From Gracilaria gracilis (taxonomy: Eukaryota; Rhodophyta; Florideophyceae; Gracilariales; Gracilariaceae), in assembly GCA_030374805.1 (NCBI GenBank), contig JARGSG010000247.1:248001-312000 (forward strand): 64,000 nt of DNA. The letters run 5' to 3'. The notes below the pieces were generated by a model that had not been told where the DNA came from, ran no database searches, and saw only the letters and a list, made by a program, of their open reading frames with translations. The translations under genes and the position numbers were made by a program. Shown here in pieces: positions 40,150-54,476 of this stretch (its first letter is position 1; every line of letters starts with the position of its first letter).

Positions 40150-42334
40150 GGTGCGGAAATTGACTATAGTATGGTAAGGGGGTGGCGGTGTTGAGTGGAG
40201 ATGGAGATGGGAAGGAATGAGAGGATGTTTTAGGGTGGCTGGGTTGCCAATTGTTTCGGATTTTCGGGCGAAATGGAAATTGGAACTAGCACGGATGGAA
40301 AATTTGGAGAGGGTCGCGGAAAAGAGTGTAGTTGGGGTGGGTTGCGAAGCGAACCTCTCGAAATACTAGGAGACCCTAGCATTAAACTGCGCGAGATGGA
40401 ATACAATATTCCAAAATTTGTTAATTTCTTGAGTGCCAGCCTCTGCCACCCCCGCGCGCGCCCAGATAAGGCCTAAAACTAGCAACTATTCCACAGATAG
40501 CACCCAGTATTCCACTTTGCAGAACACAGACGCCGTCATCTGTGTACTTTGCGCATGTTTCCATCTGAGAAGTCCCTTGTCAGGCACCGTTAAGTTCCCA
40601 ACCAACGAGTGGATGGTGTACTCAGAATCTGACTCAGTCATACTGAATGCTTAACCATCACTCTAGAACGTGGCTGGCTGAAGACTATTGTTGGTTAAGA
40701 GGTTTATAAATGAAGAACGGATACTCCCTATTGGCACGAAAGAAGAGCAAAACCTGAATTCACATTTGAAGTTGCACATCCGGAAGAGGAAAAAAGGGCC
40801 CTTATTGCGTTCCTTCCATTTACACACGTTGATTAGTGCAAAGCAGCTGAGCAGCTACACAGGTAATCGTTAAACTCATGAAATGCTTGCTAGAACAAAG
40901 ATTACTAACATGGATGGGGACGTAGAAGCGGCCGGGAGGGCTCAGTGTCTTAGATCTGGATTGGATCAAAATGAATTGTCTTCGAAGAGCAATGTTCGGG
41001 AGTTATTTTGGAATGGTGATTTAACATCTCAAGAGAAGTACAAAACCACGTCATTTGATGACGCTGATTGGGAACGCAAAGAAACACTGGTAATGGCAGA
41101 GAGGGTGCCTGTGGGATGTGATTAATCTTGTTGCAGGGTAGCGCATCGAACGTCACCCTGTTTCCTGAGAGGGTTCATGGCGCTATATGAACAGGCGAAA
41201 TGGTAACTACCCCTGGTAACTAAAGCCTAGAATCAAGCTACCTTATATCCAAAATATGCGTTTGTCGCAAAGCTCTAGGGATAGAGAAAACTGAGAATAA
41301 AGGAATAGGTTTCTCTTCTCGCACACTCTTATTCGATACACCCCGTTTGTTCTCCGTGTTGGTTTTGCATTTGTCACAGTGCTGACGAAGGAATTTGGAA
41401 TCTTCACCACACAGAAAGCGTTGACGTCTGCCACGAAAGAGAGCAGTTGTTGCCGATCTCCGATCAAAGCATTGCAAAAGTTGATGTGTCAAAATCTAAG
41501 AGCGTACCCAGCGAGACTGTCTGAATAACACCCATCACATAAATTCGAGTGGACTCTGAACTTCAGAGGCTAAAGAATCATGGGGAAATGAAAGCCAGGA
41601 AAGAACCCAATGAAAGAGCATAAAAGGGCGAAACATAGTGAAAGCGTGAAGAGCTGTGCGTACGAAATGACCCTACAAGAAGAAGACATACACTTCATTC
41701 AAGTTTATTCTCCTTGCTGAAGAATATTTGTGCAGTGCACCATCTACTGCCAGTGGTATATGCGTTACACTGAGCTTCAGGCATTCTAATGCTATGAACT
41801 GGGGCGTTTCATATACCTCTTTTTAACTGTCTCAATTTGACAATACCCAGGATACACACATTTGGTTGATGGCATGTTCATTACCACGTATAAAACACAA
41901 AGAAAGAAGATATTATCGGTCTTATTTGTCAGGAACGATGGATATCCCCCACGTGAACTTCGAAAGCCCACGTGGTGACGCCTCGATAACCTGCGAAACG
42001 CAAACCTGTGTACTGTATAACCCTTCCAACTCCTTCTCAAACCCCCTCCCCAACAGAAACTGTGCAATTAAACTGTTTTTGGCTCATTCTGGAATGGAAA
42101 AGAAGCACACCATGACGGCAATCTGTTCACATCCACTGAAAACGTTGGAAGAACCATCGAGCACATGTCTTCAAGCATACATGCTGAAGTGACCCTTGCA
42201 TGAGAGGCTCTCCAACCCGCGTTAGCGCGACGAAGAAGAACGCCATCTGTTGTTCGTGTAATGGAACGCAGTCCAAAAACCAGAGCAAGAACTTCTTGCC
42301 AAAACTAACAACTCTTCCCGGCTTGGTCCGCTAT
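40150..42334. other. No gene recognised
   Basis: Only short frames on either strand. The longest plus frame with an ATG (40883-41125) has no family motif. Confidence 0.5.
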
Positions 42335-44006
<1,672 letters not shown>

Positions 44007-45760
44007 TCAGCCATCGTCGTTCAACGCCCATAGCCGTATGATCCTGCGGTCCGCCGAAATCACGCGAGTGCCGTCCGCGTTCACCGCCACACACTCCAAC
44101 CAAACTGTGTGACCTTCAAGCGGCTGCCGAACGGCAGTGCCGCTTTCAGCATCCCACACAAGCACCGTTATGTCCAGCGCGCCTGACACGAAGCGAGTGC
44201 CGTGCGCGCTCAGCGCCACGGAAAGCTCTCTACCTGTGTGACTTCGGAGCGGCTGCCCGACCGCCGTGCTGCTAAGCGTCTCCCACAATCGAACGCTTTC
44301 ATCTTCTCTCTCACATGCAAGCAGATCTCCATGCTCGCAAAAGTCTACAAACCTATCGTGATTCTCACAATCATGTGAAACAACTTCCTCCCAAATTCCT
44401 CTTTGCCTGTTACACACAAAAATGTTTCCATCTTGGAGAGCTGTCTCCACCCTGCGTTCATCATGTAGGAACGAAGAACACTCAACTTTTTCACTGCAAA
44501 GGATCCCAGAGCTTCTCATCTTTGTAAAATCTCGTTCAATGTTTCATACTTTCCCAAATACCTCGTACGGTCAGTGCCTCTCGACAAATTCCAGAAAGCA
44601 TCACACTCTAAGCGCGTGCAGAGCACTTCACCTTCGACGTTTTTCACCACCATTCCCCTGTTCAAACACTCCTTCACACGCTTTCAGCCACGGGTTCGGT
44701 GCACAACTTTTCATCCTCTGCTCAAATTTGCTCATCAACTCGTTCCACCTCGCTTGAGGCAGCAAACGACGATGCAGTTGTAGCCAGCCCTCCTCCGCAG
44801 GCCGGTTCTCCCTCGAAAACGACTCACCCAGCCTGGAAGCCCTACCAGTCATTTCCAGATGATTTTTCTTACTTTCGTTTCGCGCAGCGTTCCCGCCACA
44901 CACCTCTTTTCCATGATACAAATCTTCTTCTAAACGCAATTCAGGATCCCGCCCTCAACCAGTCTCTTCACTATCCACTGCGGTTGTGATAATAGCCACA
45001 GTACCTGCTCCCAAAACCCTGCCTTTCGAAGAATTCTGCAAACGTTGTTGTGTATATACCCAACATCAGCACCATTCCACCACGCGTGCCACAAATCCCA
45101 TCTTTTAATCCATTGTTCTATCCTCCCCACCATATCACCCACAAACTGTTTCACACCATGGCTTAGCAGAAACGTTTTCACTCCTTCTTCCTCTTCAGAT
45201 ATCAAACCATCATCTCTGTCCTTCCCTTCAGATCGCATGTAAATCCGCATAAGCACTTGGAAGAAACCTTCTGTTTCACTTCCTTCCCCAGCTTTGCCGG
45301 TAGCGATATCTAGAATGAGGTCGTGCAGCTCGACATATACTGATCCGTCCACTCTTGTCATTCACGCAACGGAAACATCAGCGAACGATTTCATCACAGC
45401 CCTCGTCTCTTCAAGAGTAGCCAAGTCTCACAGTTTCTGTAGCATCTCTACAGGCACAGATTGCTGCTTTTCAAGCTCACACAGAGCACGAAACCAAAAC
45501 CCAAACTTCCCCATCCCCATTCCGCTTCTCAAACGTTTCAACAGATATATCCACAATCTTTGCTAGTGTACCACACGCCTCAGCTTCCACTTCCATCAAA
45601 TCCTCTTGTTGGGATAAAGTGTCATTGTAGAGCTCGAACCATGCGTTTTCCCTGGGAGAGGAATCACCAGCTTTGGCTAGACAATGGTGGCTGGACTCTT
45701 GTGCATGATCACGATGTGAACGTTCGCTGTGGAAGAAAGGGGAGGAATGGAGCATGTGGG
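44007..45760 (-). pseudogene. NB-ARC/STAND-WD40 gene relic
   Basis: Minus-strand pieces follow the order of a STAND NTPase with C-terminal WD40 repeats. SVETFEKRNGDGEVW is followed in another frame by SVPVEMLQKL, LATLEETRAVMKSF and VYVELHDLILDIATGK, which is the winged-helix region with its LHD motif. RWDLWHAWWNGADVGYIHNN and LLSQPQW form the next helical part. At 44519-44007 WD40 blades read SVRLWETLSSTAVGQPLRSH, TVLVWDAESGTAVRQPLEGH and RIIRLWALNDDG. Stops and frame changes lie between the pieces, and the P-loop part is missing. STAND proteins act as immune or stress switches. This copy is dead. Confidence 0.7.
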
Positions 45761-47295
45761 TGGAGAGATGGTAAAAGCGGAATTGAGCCCCTTCAGTAAC
45801 CCTGTGCTAGGGGCTTGTGCGATGAGAGTAGGACAGCAAACCGGAGGAGGGAGAGAGCACGACCGCATGGAAATTTTGATGGATGCTGGCGATTTCCGAG
45901 AGCGTAAGGCGACCAGAAGGATGTGCAGACTGCTTCGTGGCCATGAAGGCGCAATGGCAACGAAGGCGCATTGACGACGAAGGCGCAGTGGCGAGAAAGT
46001 CGCAGTGAGTGTGTGCCGCGAGTGAGGGCTGCATGTTCAACACATTACGTTGGATCGGTGCGATGTTCTCCGTAAGCGGAGACACATTCCCGAGAGCAAT
46101 TAGCAACTCCTCAAGGCGACAAAGACGTGTACGAGAACATTGTCATGAAAAAGACGGGGGGCGGAAGTGTGGGAAAGTGTGAGGCACCCCTGGCGAGATG
46201 CGCAACATCATGTCGACAACGGCAGACTCTGCTGTGCAATTGACGGAACGGGAATTGTAGTGCAACGCCCTTGGAAGGGGATGTGGTGGTACTTGGTTCA
46301 TAATTCCCGTTGCACGGGAGGACTATTATATGAATAGTAATAACCATTGAGATGGGTTGGACACGTGGGACACGGTGTGAGCTGGGGAGGTTGGCCACAA
46401 TACGTGGGTAATTACCACTGTTCGTGGACTGATTTAGTTAGTTTATTCCTAATTATTAGGCAGTGAGCTGCACTACTTAGTGCGCCGGCGATCTCGCCGT
46501 CGCGCCAGTAAAGCTCCGGCAACCAGGGGTTGGCTCTAGAATTTCACGCCTTCGGCGGTCATCAACTCCCCCAAGGAGGGATACCCCGTAGCATACGGAT
46601 CGCCTATCCACCCTGCGTCCTCTAAAGGAACCCAATACTGGGAATATTACCAACTATTGTCGCGTTCGACCTTGTATAAGGAAAACCCCGGTTTGTGCCG
46701 TATATCTTGCCCCTTTTCCACTACATCTTGTGGATTCCCTTTTCCCTCTTACGAGTGCGTGGATATTCCACCACTTGGTGGGCGTGCACCACTACTTGGT
46801 ACGCTCCCCACACTGTGGACTCGCTCCCTCTCTAGAGGACCCCAACAACCCTCGTAGAGGTGTACCAATTCTTGTCTTGCTCTCTACGCTCCGTCGTGAC
46901 GGTCTGGCCTCGGTCTTACACCCGACTTCGTCGTGCCTTTCCAGAGAGTGCTCTGTTCGCTGACTACCCTCCAAAGAGGAAGATCCCGAACTTCTTCGTG
47001 GCTGCTTTCCCTCACGGGCATTGCACTACAGGAATGAAATGGATATTTCACCACACGTCCTGTAAGCTCTCACGTCTTGTGTCACGAAGCGCAAACGGCG
47101 CCTGTGCCCCAAGCCAAGTCTCTGAGCCTATGCATCGCCATCCTCCAACTCGGGTCTTTTTCGTCCCCGCTTTCAGCACCGCGCCCACCCCCGCCGATGA
47201 AGAGAACCCTCTCTCCGTCCTCTACCTTTCGCCCGGGTCATTTCGATCATTACTAGACTTGTCTCTTCCCTTGTATTCAGTACTCAGGAGTTTGT
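45761..47295. other. No gene recognised
   Basis: Proline/leucine-rich frames at 46657-47342 lack family motifs and are probably noise. GCGCCGGCGATCTCGCCG near 46481 can form a small hairpin. Confidence 0.45.
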
Positions 47296-48489
47296 TCCAA
47301 TCGATTGCGTTTGCAATCGATTGCAATTTAAGATTGCAATAACGAATTGCTTTTCTAGCAAAGAATTTCAATCCGATTGCATCATTGAATAAAGATTGCA
47401 GCTTGATTGCATATCGTCTTCAAACATAGTGATCGATTGCACTTCAATGCAATCACGGACAAGATTGCATGAATCATGTCTAGTAGAACGCCCAGCGAAA
47501 ACTTGTGCATTCGATTTAAATTCGGAATTCATACGATTTTCAAGCACGGCTGCTCTTTTCTTCATTTGATCAAATCCAACGTCATTATCGTTTCATTACA
47601 TCGAAATACTATGAAGATCTAATGAATTAATTGTTTTTGAAAAAAATGATTCATTGAAAATGCCTCGAACATTTATGAAAATAACTGACATGCGGAGAAT
47701 TTATTGATATGTCAATGACGGAAAGTTTTCCCTGGGACGTATACATTACACACATATATTGATAGCATCAAAGTGACGTTATTGATCCAATGATAGCTAA
47801 AGAGCTTTGAAACCAATAGATATTACACAAAACCAATGGGTCTCAAAACCATTCACTTCATAGGACAGCACACTGTCTCAATAGCTCTACAACGGAGAGA
47901 ACCCAACCTTAAACCGCACCCTGTCTTCTACTGCGCTCACAATACATACGAAATGAAGTTCCTACGAGCTACTCCATCACTGAAAGCTGTAGGCATCTTC
48001 TTTTTCAACCCCTACGCAAAGAGACGAAATCGCATGTCTCTAAAGATGCAGTCCATAGCAAAAGAACGTACCTAGTTTACAGGTGTCCAAACGAGCTCGG
48101 TCGAAAAACCAACCGTCAAATCGCCTTTCCGAAAAACACTGGATTCCAGAACCGTTTTCGTCATCATCGCGCGTGTTTGGGTGAGGGAACGGAGGAAAAG
48201 CTGTACTCTCTATATTCTTCGAATCTGAAAGAGAAGCTGAAAGCTTTATCTGATGAACATTGTAAGACTAATTTTTTGAATGTCACCCGAAAAGAACAAG
48301 CGCAGCACGATTACATTCGTTATATAATTATATAATTTTCAAAAATATCCCGATCTGCATCGTCGAAGACGAAAAACTCCGTATGTTTTCGAAGCATCGC
48401 GACAAGTTTTCAATCAAAACTGTACGACACGTCATTCTTAAACTCACAGAGCGTGTCGAGAATAAAATTGGATCAGAGCTGTAGTACAA

Positions 48490-48963
48490 TGAGACATCAG
48501 TGGGTTTGTGCCGCGTGGGCCTACGTGTGTGACTTGGAACCTACACTTCACCTAATTGGAATTCCCTATTTTATATTTTACTATTTCTAGTTTAGTTTAG
48601 CTTAACATTGCTGGTCCATGACAGTATGTCTTGGGCGCAGCCGATGACGTCATGCCCGCAAGGGAGATCGGCGTCGGTGCACTTGTATATATTGCGGTGC
48701 ACCTCGCCTTCCCCCTCTGGTATTGTAAAGTCAGGCACTATTAGGGCACAAGCTATACTATCTTGATCGCTTGTTCTCTACTACCATTCAGGTTTTACCG
48801 CTCGTCGACGTCTACTACCGTACACCTACACGGTCCAGACTAGTTGTCCCGCCGTTTGCCCCTGCGCGTTTCAGGTGCCCTACTACCATACTAGTTGTGG
48901 GTGTTTTCTCCTTATAGGTTGAACCCACGAGCGTTCCCTTACGACAGGCGGCCCCACACCTCA
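48490..48963 (+). mobile_element. Possible solo LTR fossil inside the hAT element
   Basis: A 470-bp block of different composition has a CRE-like TGACGTCA site, a TATATA box and TGTG...CACA-like ends. This layout suggests a solitary long terminal repeat of an LTR retroelement. No internal genes, and no clear target duplication. Age and family unknown. Confidence 0.25.
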
Positions 48964-49152
48964 TCGGTTATTGTACGAAAAGAGCTCAGCAGAGCAGGAC
49001 AAGGTGCGATCCTTCATGACGGCTAAACTTGTGGGGAAATGCACTACATAGGACTTTCTGCATGCTACACACATCATTCATCGTCCTTTGAAAAAGGTTC
49101 TGATACATACAGAAAGAACTCTGTACAACGTACTCTTCTTTCGTGTCAACCA

Positions 49153-50340
49153 ATGGCAAGTGTTGCAAATGAAGATAAAGACCAAAACTTAGTTCACTCT
49201 ACCGATGATGAGGCCGTCGCCTTTACAGCCGAGAAAAATGTTCAGCACATTATCAGAATGTTCGAGTCTTTTTGTGTTGTTGCAAGAGAGTGGATACTAT
49301 CTCAGACTGGGGACAACTGCAAGGTGAATAAGAAAATTGCAAGATCTCTGAAAGTTCCACATGTCGCGTGCAAGAGCCATTTGCTGAACCTTGAGGTAAA
49401 TTATATGGTTTGCAATACGACTGATATTCGATTCACGATCGAAAAGGTACATCAGACGATGAGAGAATGCACGCATCGCAAGCGGAATGCTGCTTTGCTG
49501 AGAAACCTTATCGACTTACGTCCAATATTACACAATAAGACTAGGTGGTCGCGTAAACTACACATGCTCGATAGATTCCTCAAGATCCGCGATGAGCTGA
49601 TTATTTTCAGTCAAGTGATCTAACAGCGGACAACTCTTCTCTATTTAAGAAAAAAGTAGAGAAGTTTTGCAAACAATTGCGTGAAAGTGATGGGGCTACT
49701 CAATATCTTCAGGTTCGAAAGTTGCCGGTGTCAAAATGCCGAGATGCTTTCAATATGTTATTTGAGGATATTTCATCTGGGTTTTATAACAACTCGTCGC
49801 CTTTGTATAGATGCTCTTGCAAGAGAAGTATATTGGAAATGATGCCCAGATTCTAACTGACCGGCTTTTTGAAAGCAGCGTTGTAAAGATTCAGTGTGGT
49901 GAATCCAGTTCTATGTCCTTGAAATAGTGTCATCCATGCGCAACATTGCTGACGAAGGAATCATGGTCTTCTGAAAACGATGTAGAACAGAATACCGCTT
50001 CCACTTCTTCTTTTGTAGAGGGACTGAATCAAAGGAAGCGCAGAAAGGTTCAGAAGACTGGTTATAAGAACTGGGTTTTTTGTAGTAAGATCTGTGGACG
50101 AACTAGAACCTCTTTGGTCAATTGCGATGAAACTTCTGTAGCAAAACAAAATGAAGACAAGTCCGTCGCCTTTTGAGACCATTATCCTTTTTACGTTTGA
50201 ACGAGAGGTTTTGGGAGGTGTATATAGTTCAGAAGACGTTGCATCTTATTGGGAAGGGTCAGGAACCTACAAGCTCCGGTTTTGGAAAGCTATACAGAAA
50301 GATCAAAGTTCTAAGGCCTCTATGGTGCTACGATAGGATA
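49153..50340 (+). pseudogene. hAT-family transposase, frameshifted
   Basis: The first frame has hAT core signatures: SQTGDNCKVNKKIARSL, VPHVACKSHLLNLEVN, RNAALLRNLIDLRPIL and HNKTRWSRKLHMLDRFLKIR. A frame change near 49615 leads to SDLTADNSSLFKKKVEKF. Towards the end other frames hold RSVDELEPLWSIAMKLL and PFETIILFTFERE, the C-terminal dimerisation region of hAT transposases. At least two frame changes and a stop near 49855 inactivate it. The protein would cut and paste the element by a DDE mechanism and bind the ATTGCAAT arrays at its ends. Confidence 0.75.
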
Positions 50341-50680
50341 TTGTATTGTTAGTTGTATTTCTTAGTCGATTGAAAAGTGTGGAGGCTGATTACAATTCGA
50401 TTGCTAGCAAAGAGAGAGAATTGCAATTAATTTCGAGGAAAGAGATAGAATTGCAATTCGATTGCAAAGAAAGGGAAAGAATTGCAATACGATTGCTTGT
50501 TACAGTTTAGGTTGCAGGAAAGATTTCACTAAAGAGAGCGAATTGCAATTGCGATTAAACAGTGTCAAAAGGATTGCAATCAGACGCAATCGTATTCTCC
50601 CTATGCTCGCTCGTATTGTCTTGCATTGCGCACTTTTCGCACCCATGCTGCCTCAAACGCGCGACGATTCCGTCTCATTT

Positions 50681-50998
50681 CTACGACATATCTATCCTAA
50701 GCTTCGTCTTGCGATTGCGCTCCGCGCTGAAGGGAATGCACGCAACCCTGCTCGTGTGCCCGCACAGAGGCTGCGCGACGGCGTTGCCGATGTCAACGTC
50801 CCACACACGCACCGTTCCGCCATTCGTGCCTGACACGATGCGGGTGCCGTCCGCGCTAAGCGCAACCCAATTCAACCTAAGTTTGTGACCTTCACGCGGC
50901 TGCCCGATGGCCTGTACGATAGCTCGCATGATAAACCTCTGGGTATAAATGGGCTTCAGGAGAGCCGGTACAGCGGAACCATTTGTGAGAGTAGGCAC
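50681..50998 (-). pseudogene. WD40 repeat fragment A
   Basis: Minus-strand blades LNWVALSADGTRIVSGTNGG and TVRVWDVDIGNAVAQPLCGH, then a broken third blade. The repeats are closely similar to those at 44007-44519 and 51829-52263, so it belongs to the same STAND-type family. It begins just after the right end of the hAT element. Confidence 0.7.
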
Positions 50999-50999
50999 C

Positions 51000-51415
51000 A
51001 GGATGGTCTAATTAACTACAAACTAATTTAGTAATTTAGGATAGATATTTTCGCGAGATGTACCGTTACTGTGTGCCTCCCACATGGCCTACATAGACGG
51101 CGACGGCGGAAGTCGAAGTCACTCACCCTATAGTGAGTGTTCTGCTCCCCCCCCTACCAGAGATTGTAAACTAAGCACCAACGTGGTACTAAGCCCCTTT
51201 CCAGGTTTCTACATTCAATCTCTTAAGGTATATCAAAGGCACTACAGTTCTTTCGGTTCCATGGACGCTGTGCGCCACCCTGTACCAACGTCGCCGCAGT
51301 CAGCACGCCGAACCCGTTGCACCGTTCAGTGGCCGGTGCTGCCACACCTTACAGGTCGCTCCCCAACACTCACCTCCTAGGTGGAGCCACCTTCGATCCC
51401 TAGTACCGTCTGGTT
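51000..51415. other. No gene recognised
   Basis: Separates the two WD40 fragments. No WD40 motif or other signal is visible. Confidence 0.4.
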
Positions 51416-51828
51416 CCGAGTGAACACGGTGATGTACCTTGGATGCGCTCCGGAGTTTATGGATCTACGTCAGACACACCAAAGACGTTCTTTGGATGTC
51501 CGTAAAAGATGCACTTTGGATGTCCCGCAGATTTGCAATAAGATGTACATGAGATGTTCATCGGATGTGTAAAATATATCCGTTGAATCTACTAGAAAAC
51601 CGGAACATCCAACGGACATATTATTGCACTTCCGACGTACATCTGGTGGACATAACTAGAACGTCCAATGCATATCTTTTACATTCATCTTTAGGACATC
51701 TTATGTGCATCTTATGGATATCCGAAGGACATCCACGATGTCCGTCAGATATGCATAAGATGCACTTTAGATGTCCAATATCGAACATCCAGTGGACATC
51801 CAAGGAACATCATTTTGTCTGTCTGGGG
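51416..51828. mobile_element. 413-bp MITE, copy 2
   Basis: Aligns end to end with the copy at 17857-18269, with the same length and scattered substitutions. The ends are CCGAGTGAACACGGTGATG and, from the other strand, CCCCAGACAGACAAAATGATG. A possible GGTT flanking duplication (51412-51415 and 51827-51830) is weak. It abuts the WD40 fragment on its right. Confidence 0.8.
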
Positions 51829-52263
51829 TTTCTTATCGTTACCAGCTTGGTTTGTACCAAATGGCGCTGCCCCTTTCAACATCCCACGCGATGCTCCTTC
51901 CCAAGAGCCTGACACGATGCGAGTGCCATCCGCGCTAAGGGCCACACACTTCAATCCACCTGTGTGACCTTTAAGAGGGTTCCCGGTGGCGGTGCTGCTT
52001 TCAGCATCACACACGCGCACCGTTCTGTCCCACGAGCCTGACAGGATACGAGTGCCGTCCGCGCTGAGCGCCACGCACTTCACCCAACTTATGTGAACTT
52101 CAACCGATTGCCTGATGGTGGTTCCGCTTTGATTCTCCCACACGCGCACCGTTTCGTTCTGCATTCTCATTCGTTTTACATAGCCGTTGTGTATGGAAAG
52201 TGCGCTGAGGTTATTAGAATGCTGAAGACACTTGAAGGTCCGGAGGGCCTCGTTCAGGGTCAC
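51829..52263 (-). pseudogene. WD40 repeat fragment B
   Basis: Blades NETVRVWENQSGTTIRQSVE, VKCVALSADGTRILSGSWDR, TVRVCDAESSTATGNPLKGH and LKCVALSADGTRIVSGSWEG. The next blade continues in another frame (AWDVERGSAIW) and is cut by the MITE. This was a gene of the NB-ARC/NACHT-WD40 type or a stand-alone WD40 protein. No N-terminal NTPase part is present nearby. Confidence 0.75.
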
Positions 52264-52410
52264 TCAGTGAACTGTCTAATTGCTGCATGCTAGCTAGTAT
52301 GGGACAAATTTCTTTTCATGTCTGACTGGAGCTCCCCACCTTCTCGGTGGCGCCCGTGATGATGATTGTTTCCTCGGCTTGCGACGCTATTTCGGGCTTG
52401 GCGAGAATGA

Positions 52411-52635
52411 CTAAGATGGATTCAGAAGTAGCTCATTGCATGCTTGCTGCATCGCGATCTTGTCGTAAGTGCTAGAATCTTTGTCCAGGAAGATGTCGTA
52501 GTCGATGGTGTTGGTGGCCTTGGTGTGATCGGCAGCAATGGACAACACGGTAATGATGGCCGCCTCGGGCGTGTTGCGAATGACCGGAATTAACTTCTGT
52601 GTGAGGTGGAAATGCCCGATAACATTACATGACAT
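52411..52635 (-). pseudogene. Short-chain dehydrogenase fragment
   Basis: NVIGHFHLTQKLIPVI followed by AAIITVLSIAADHTK matches the Asn-helix and Ser strand of classical SDR enzymes (retinol-dehydrogenase-like). A later TYDKIAMQQACNELL stands where YxxSKxAN is expected, so the catalytic YxxxK is altered. N- and C-terminal parts are missing. A captured or decayed piece. Confidence 0.6.
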
Positions 52636-53590
52636 ATGCTACTCCATCTGCTGATGCTTCGCGCTGGGAGACGGCGTGGTACGATAAGATCGTGCAGCCG
52701 CAAGATATTGCGTGGTGGAACATTCCCTGCTGGATTGCGGCGTCAGAGGATACCACGCTCCATCGAATCGCTTCTGATGCTTCTGGCGACAAGTATTCGA
52801 TCAGTACTAGTTCCCTCTCTCCGGCCATTGCTTACATATATCAATTACCGTCTAACTATCGCGATACTGATTTTCTCGGCGGCTTTTCTAAGAAGTACTC
52901 CAAAACACTGGAAGCGGCGCAGAGCGCATCATAAACCCGGATGGTATCATCATGGACTTTGCTCAGTGTCTCTACAGACACGGATGAACCCGACTGGGGC
53001 TTGCTCTTTGAAGACGAGGGCGCCCTGGCCCTCGCTGTTCAACCAGCGTCGTCCCCTTCAAAACCGTCTGTCCCCTCCACGGGAACGTCAACGCCGTCCA
53101 CGATACAATCCGCTCGGGGTTTTAACTTCGCGCCCCTAAGCGTGAGCCCGCTTACGCTACCCAGGGCGCTACCTTCGTATCCCGTGGTACCCAATTCGGA
53201 CAGTAGAACGCCCCCATGTTTTACCTGTCTATACACCTCTTGGCCTGGCTGCGAATGGCTTCCACCCATATACCACAACGTGCCGGTGCAGCTTTGCGAA
53301 ACGAATTACCACCGACGCGTCGCGGAGGGGTACTATAAGCCTCACCTGGAACAGCCGCAAGGCCGAAACCCAATTGGGCCAACGCCATCAGTGCAGGCTG
53401 CGGCTCGGCACCGTAGCCCGCAACCGCAAGTGAACCCCGTGGGACGCCATCCTGCAGCTTCGCAAAGTCCTCATCAGGTCAATCAAATCCTCTCTTTCGA
53501 GCATCGTTCTCGCGAGGGACAACGTGACCCAGAAGGGAAACGACAGGGAGGGAAGCGTAGGGGCCCCGCTTTCGTCATGGATCAGCGATA
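52629..53590 (+). CDS. Unidentified ORF, one in-frame stop
   Basis: A single frame runs from 52629 to 53590 with one TAA at 52932-52934. The first third has ISTSSLSPAIAYIYQLPSNY. The rest is Pro/Ser-rich, with a Cys/His cluster (CFTC, GCEW, LCETNYH) and a basic tail (KRQGGKRRGP). The composition resembles a nucleic-acid-binding protein with a small zinc site. I do not recognise the family. Given the in-frame stop, it may be a relic. Confidence 0.35.
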
Positions 53591-54476
53591 GTGAAGGAGA
53601 TTTCATGGATATAATGGAAATATGTTTTATCCAGTAGCTTCTAATGAATCTGTTACAGGGTTGTTATTGAGCAAAGAATTGGATGCGCCAAATCCTGGCA
53701 GATTAAAATAGTTGACATAAATTTCATACAATTTTCTGTCCTTTAAGTGTATTGTTTTAAGTCTAATGGCTACACCATTTCGCTGGGTAAACATAGAAAC
53801 CATGTTTCGGAAACATGCTCTGCACATGAGCGAAATATTCTGGAAAGTGCTGAATTTCTTTCTGTAGAACTACGAGCATCTGCTGACCGGCGTGTTATGT
53901 GCCCCATATTGTGCGCAGAAAGCATCAGAGTGGGCCGCTGTTGCCCTTGAAAAAACCGATGCCCTGGAAAACTGAGCTGGTTTTATGGATGGTAACGCGT
54001 TAAATATAGCGAGACCGAACGATGATGTTTTACAACACATCGTTTACAACTGACATGAACGCGTACATGCCTCAAAGTACCAAACAATTGTCTGCACTGG
54101 TGTCATCATCTTACACCTATATGGCGCTGTTGAGAGTAGGAGACACGATTAGACTCTCTACGCACGTTCGCAGTTAGATGCGCAAGTTGAGCACGCTCTC
54201 ATGGTGGCGGGAAAGCAGTACTGCTTCTATGGTGACAGCGACTACAACCGACTATCTTGAAACGCTATTTCAAGGATCTCATCTTAGTGAGGATCAGAAG
54301 CATTACCAGAAGTGTATGGGAAGCGGCCGCATAACCGTCTGGATCGTTAAGGAAGTGAAGGTATACTGGAGTAAAATGGATAATTGAAGGAAGCTGCGCG
54401 TATTGCAAGCTCCCTTGGGATCCCTTTTTCTAGCCATGGTCCTCCTCATGACCATTAGAACTTACTTCTACGGAAA
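53591..54476. other. No gene recognised
   Basis: Only short frames; nothing with family signal. Confidence 0.4.

Larger units (their letters stand above)
47296..50600 (+). mobile_element. hAT DNA transposon with ATTGCAAT-rich ends, decayed
   Basis: Both ends carry many copies of GATTGCAAT and its complement: 47301-47475 at the left and 50390-50600 at the right. The outermost parts, CGATTGCGTTTGCAATCG at the left and its partner CGATTGCGTCTGATTGCAAT at the right (read on the other strand), look like imperfect terminal repeats. Such subterminal motif clusters bind hAT transposases. The decayed transposase lies inside. An LTR-like segment at about 48490-48963 seems to have inserted into it. The exact ends and 8-bp duplication were not resolved. 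Confidence 0.65.

Noticed and set aside
46657-47342. Frames rich in Pro/Leu/Ser as a gene
   Set aside because: No family motif, several overlapping frames of equal quality, no promoter signal.
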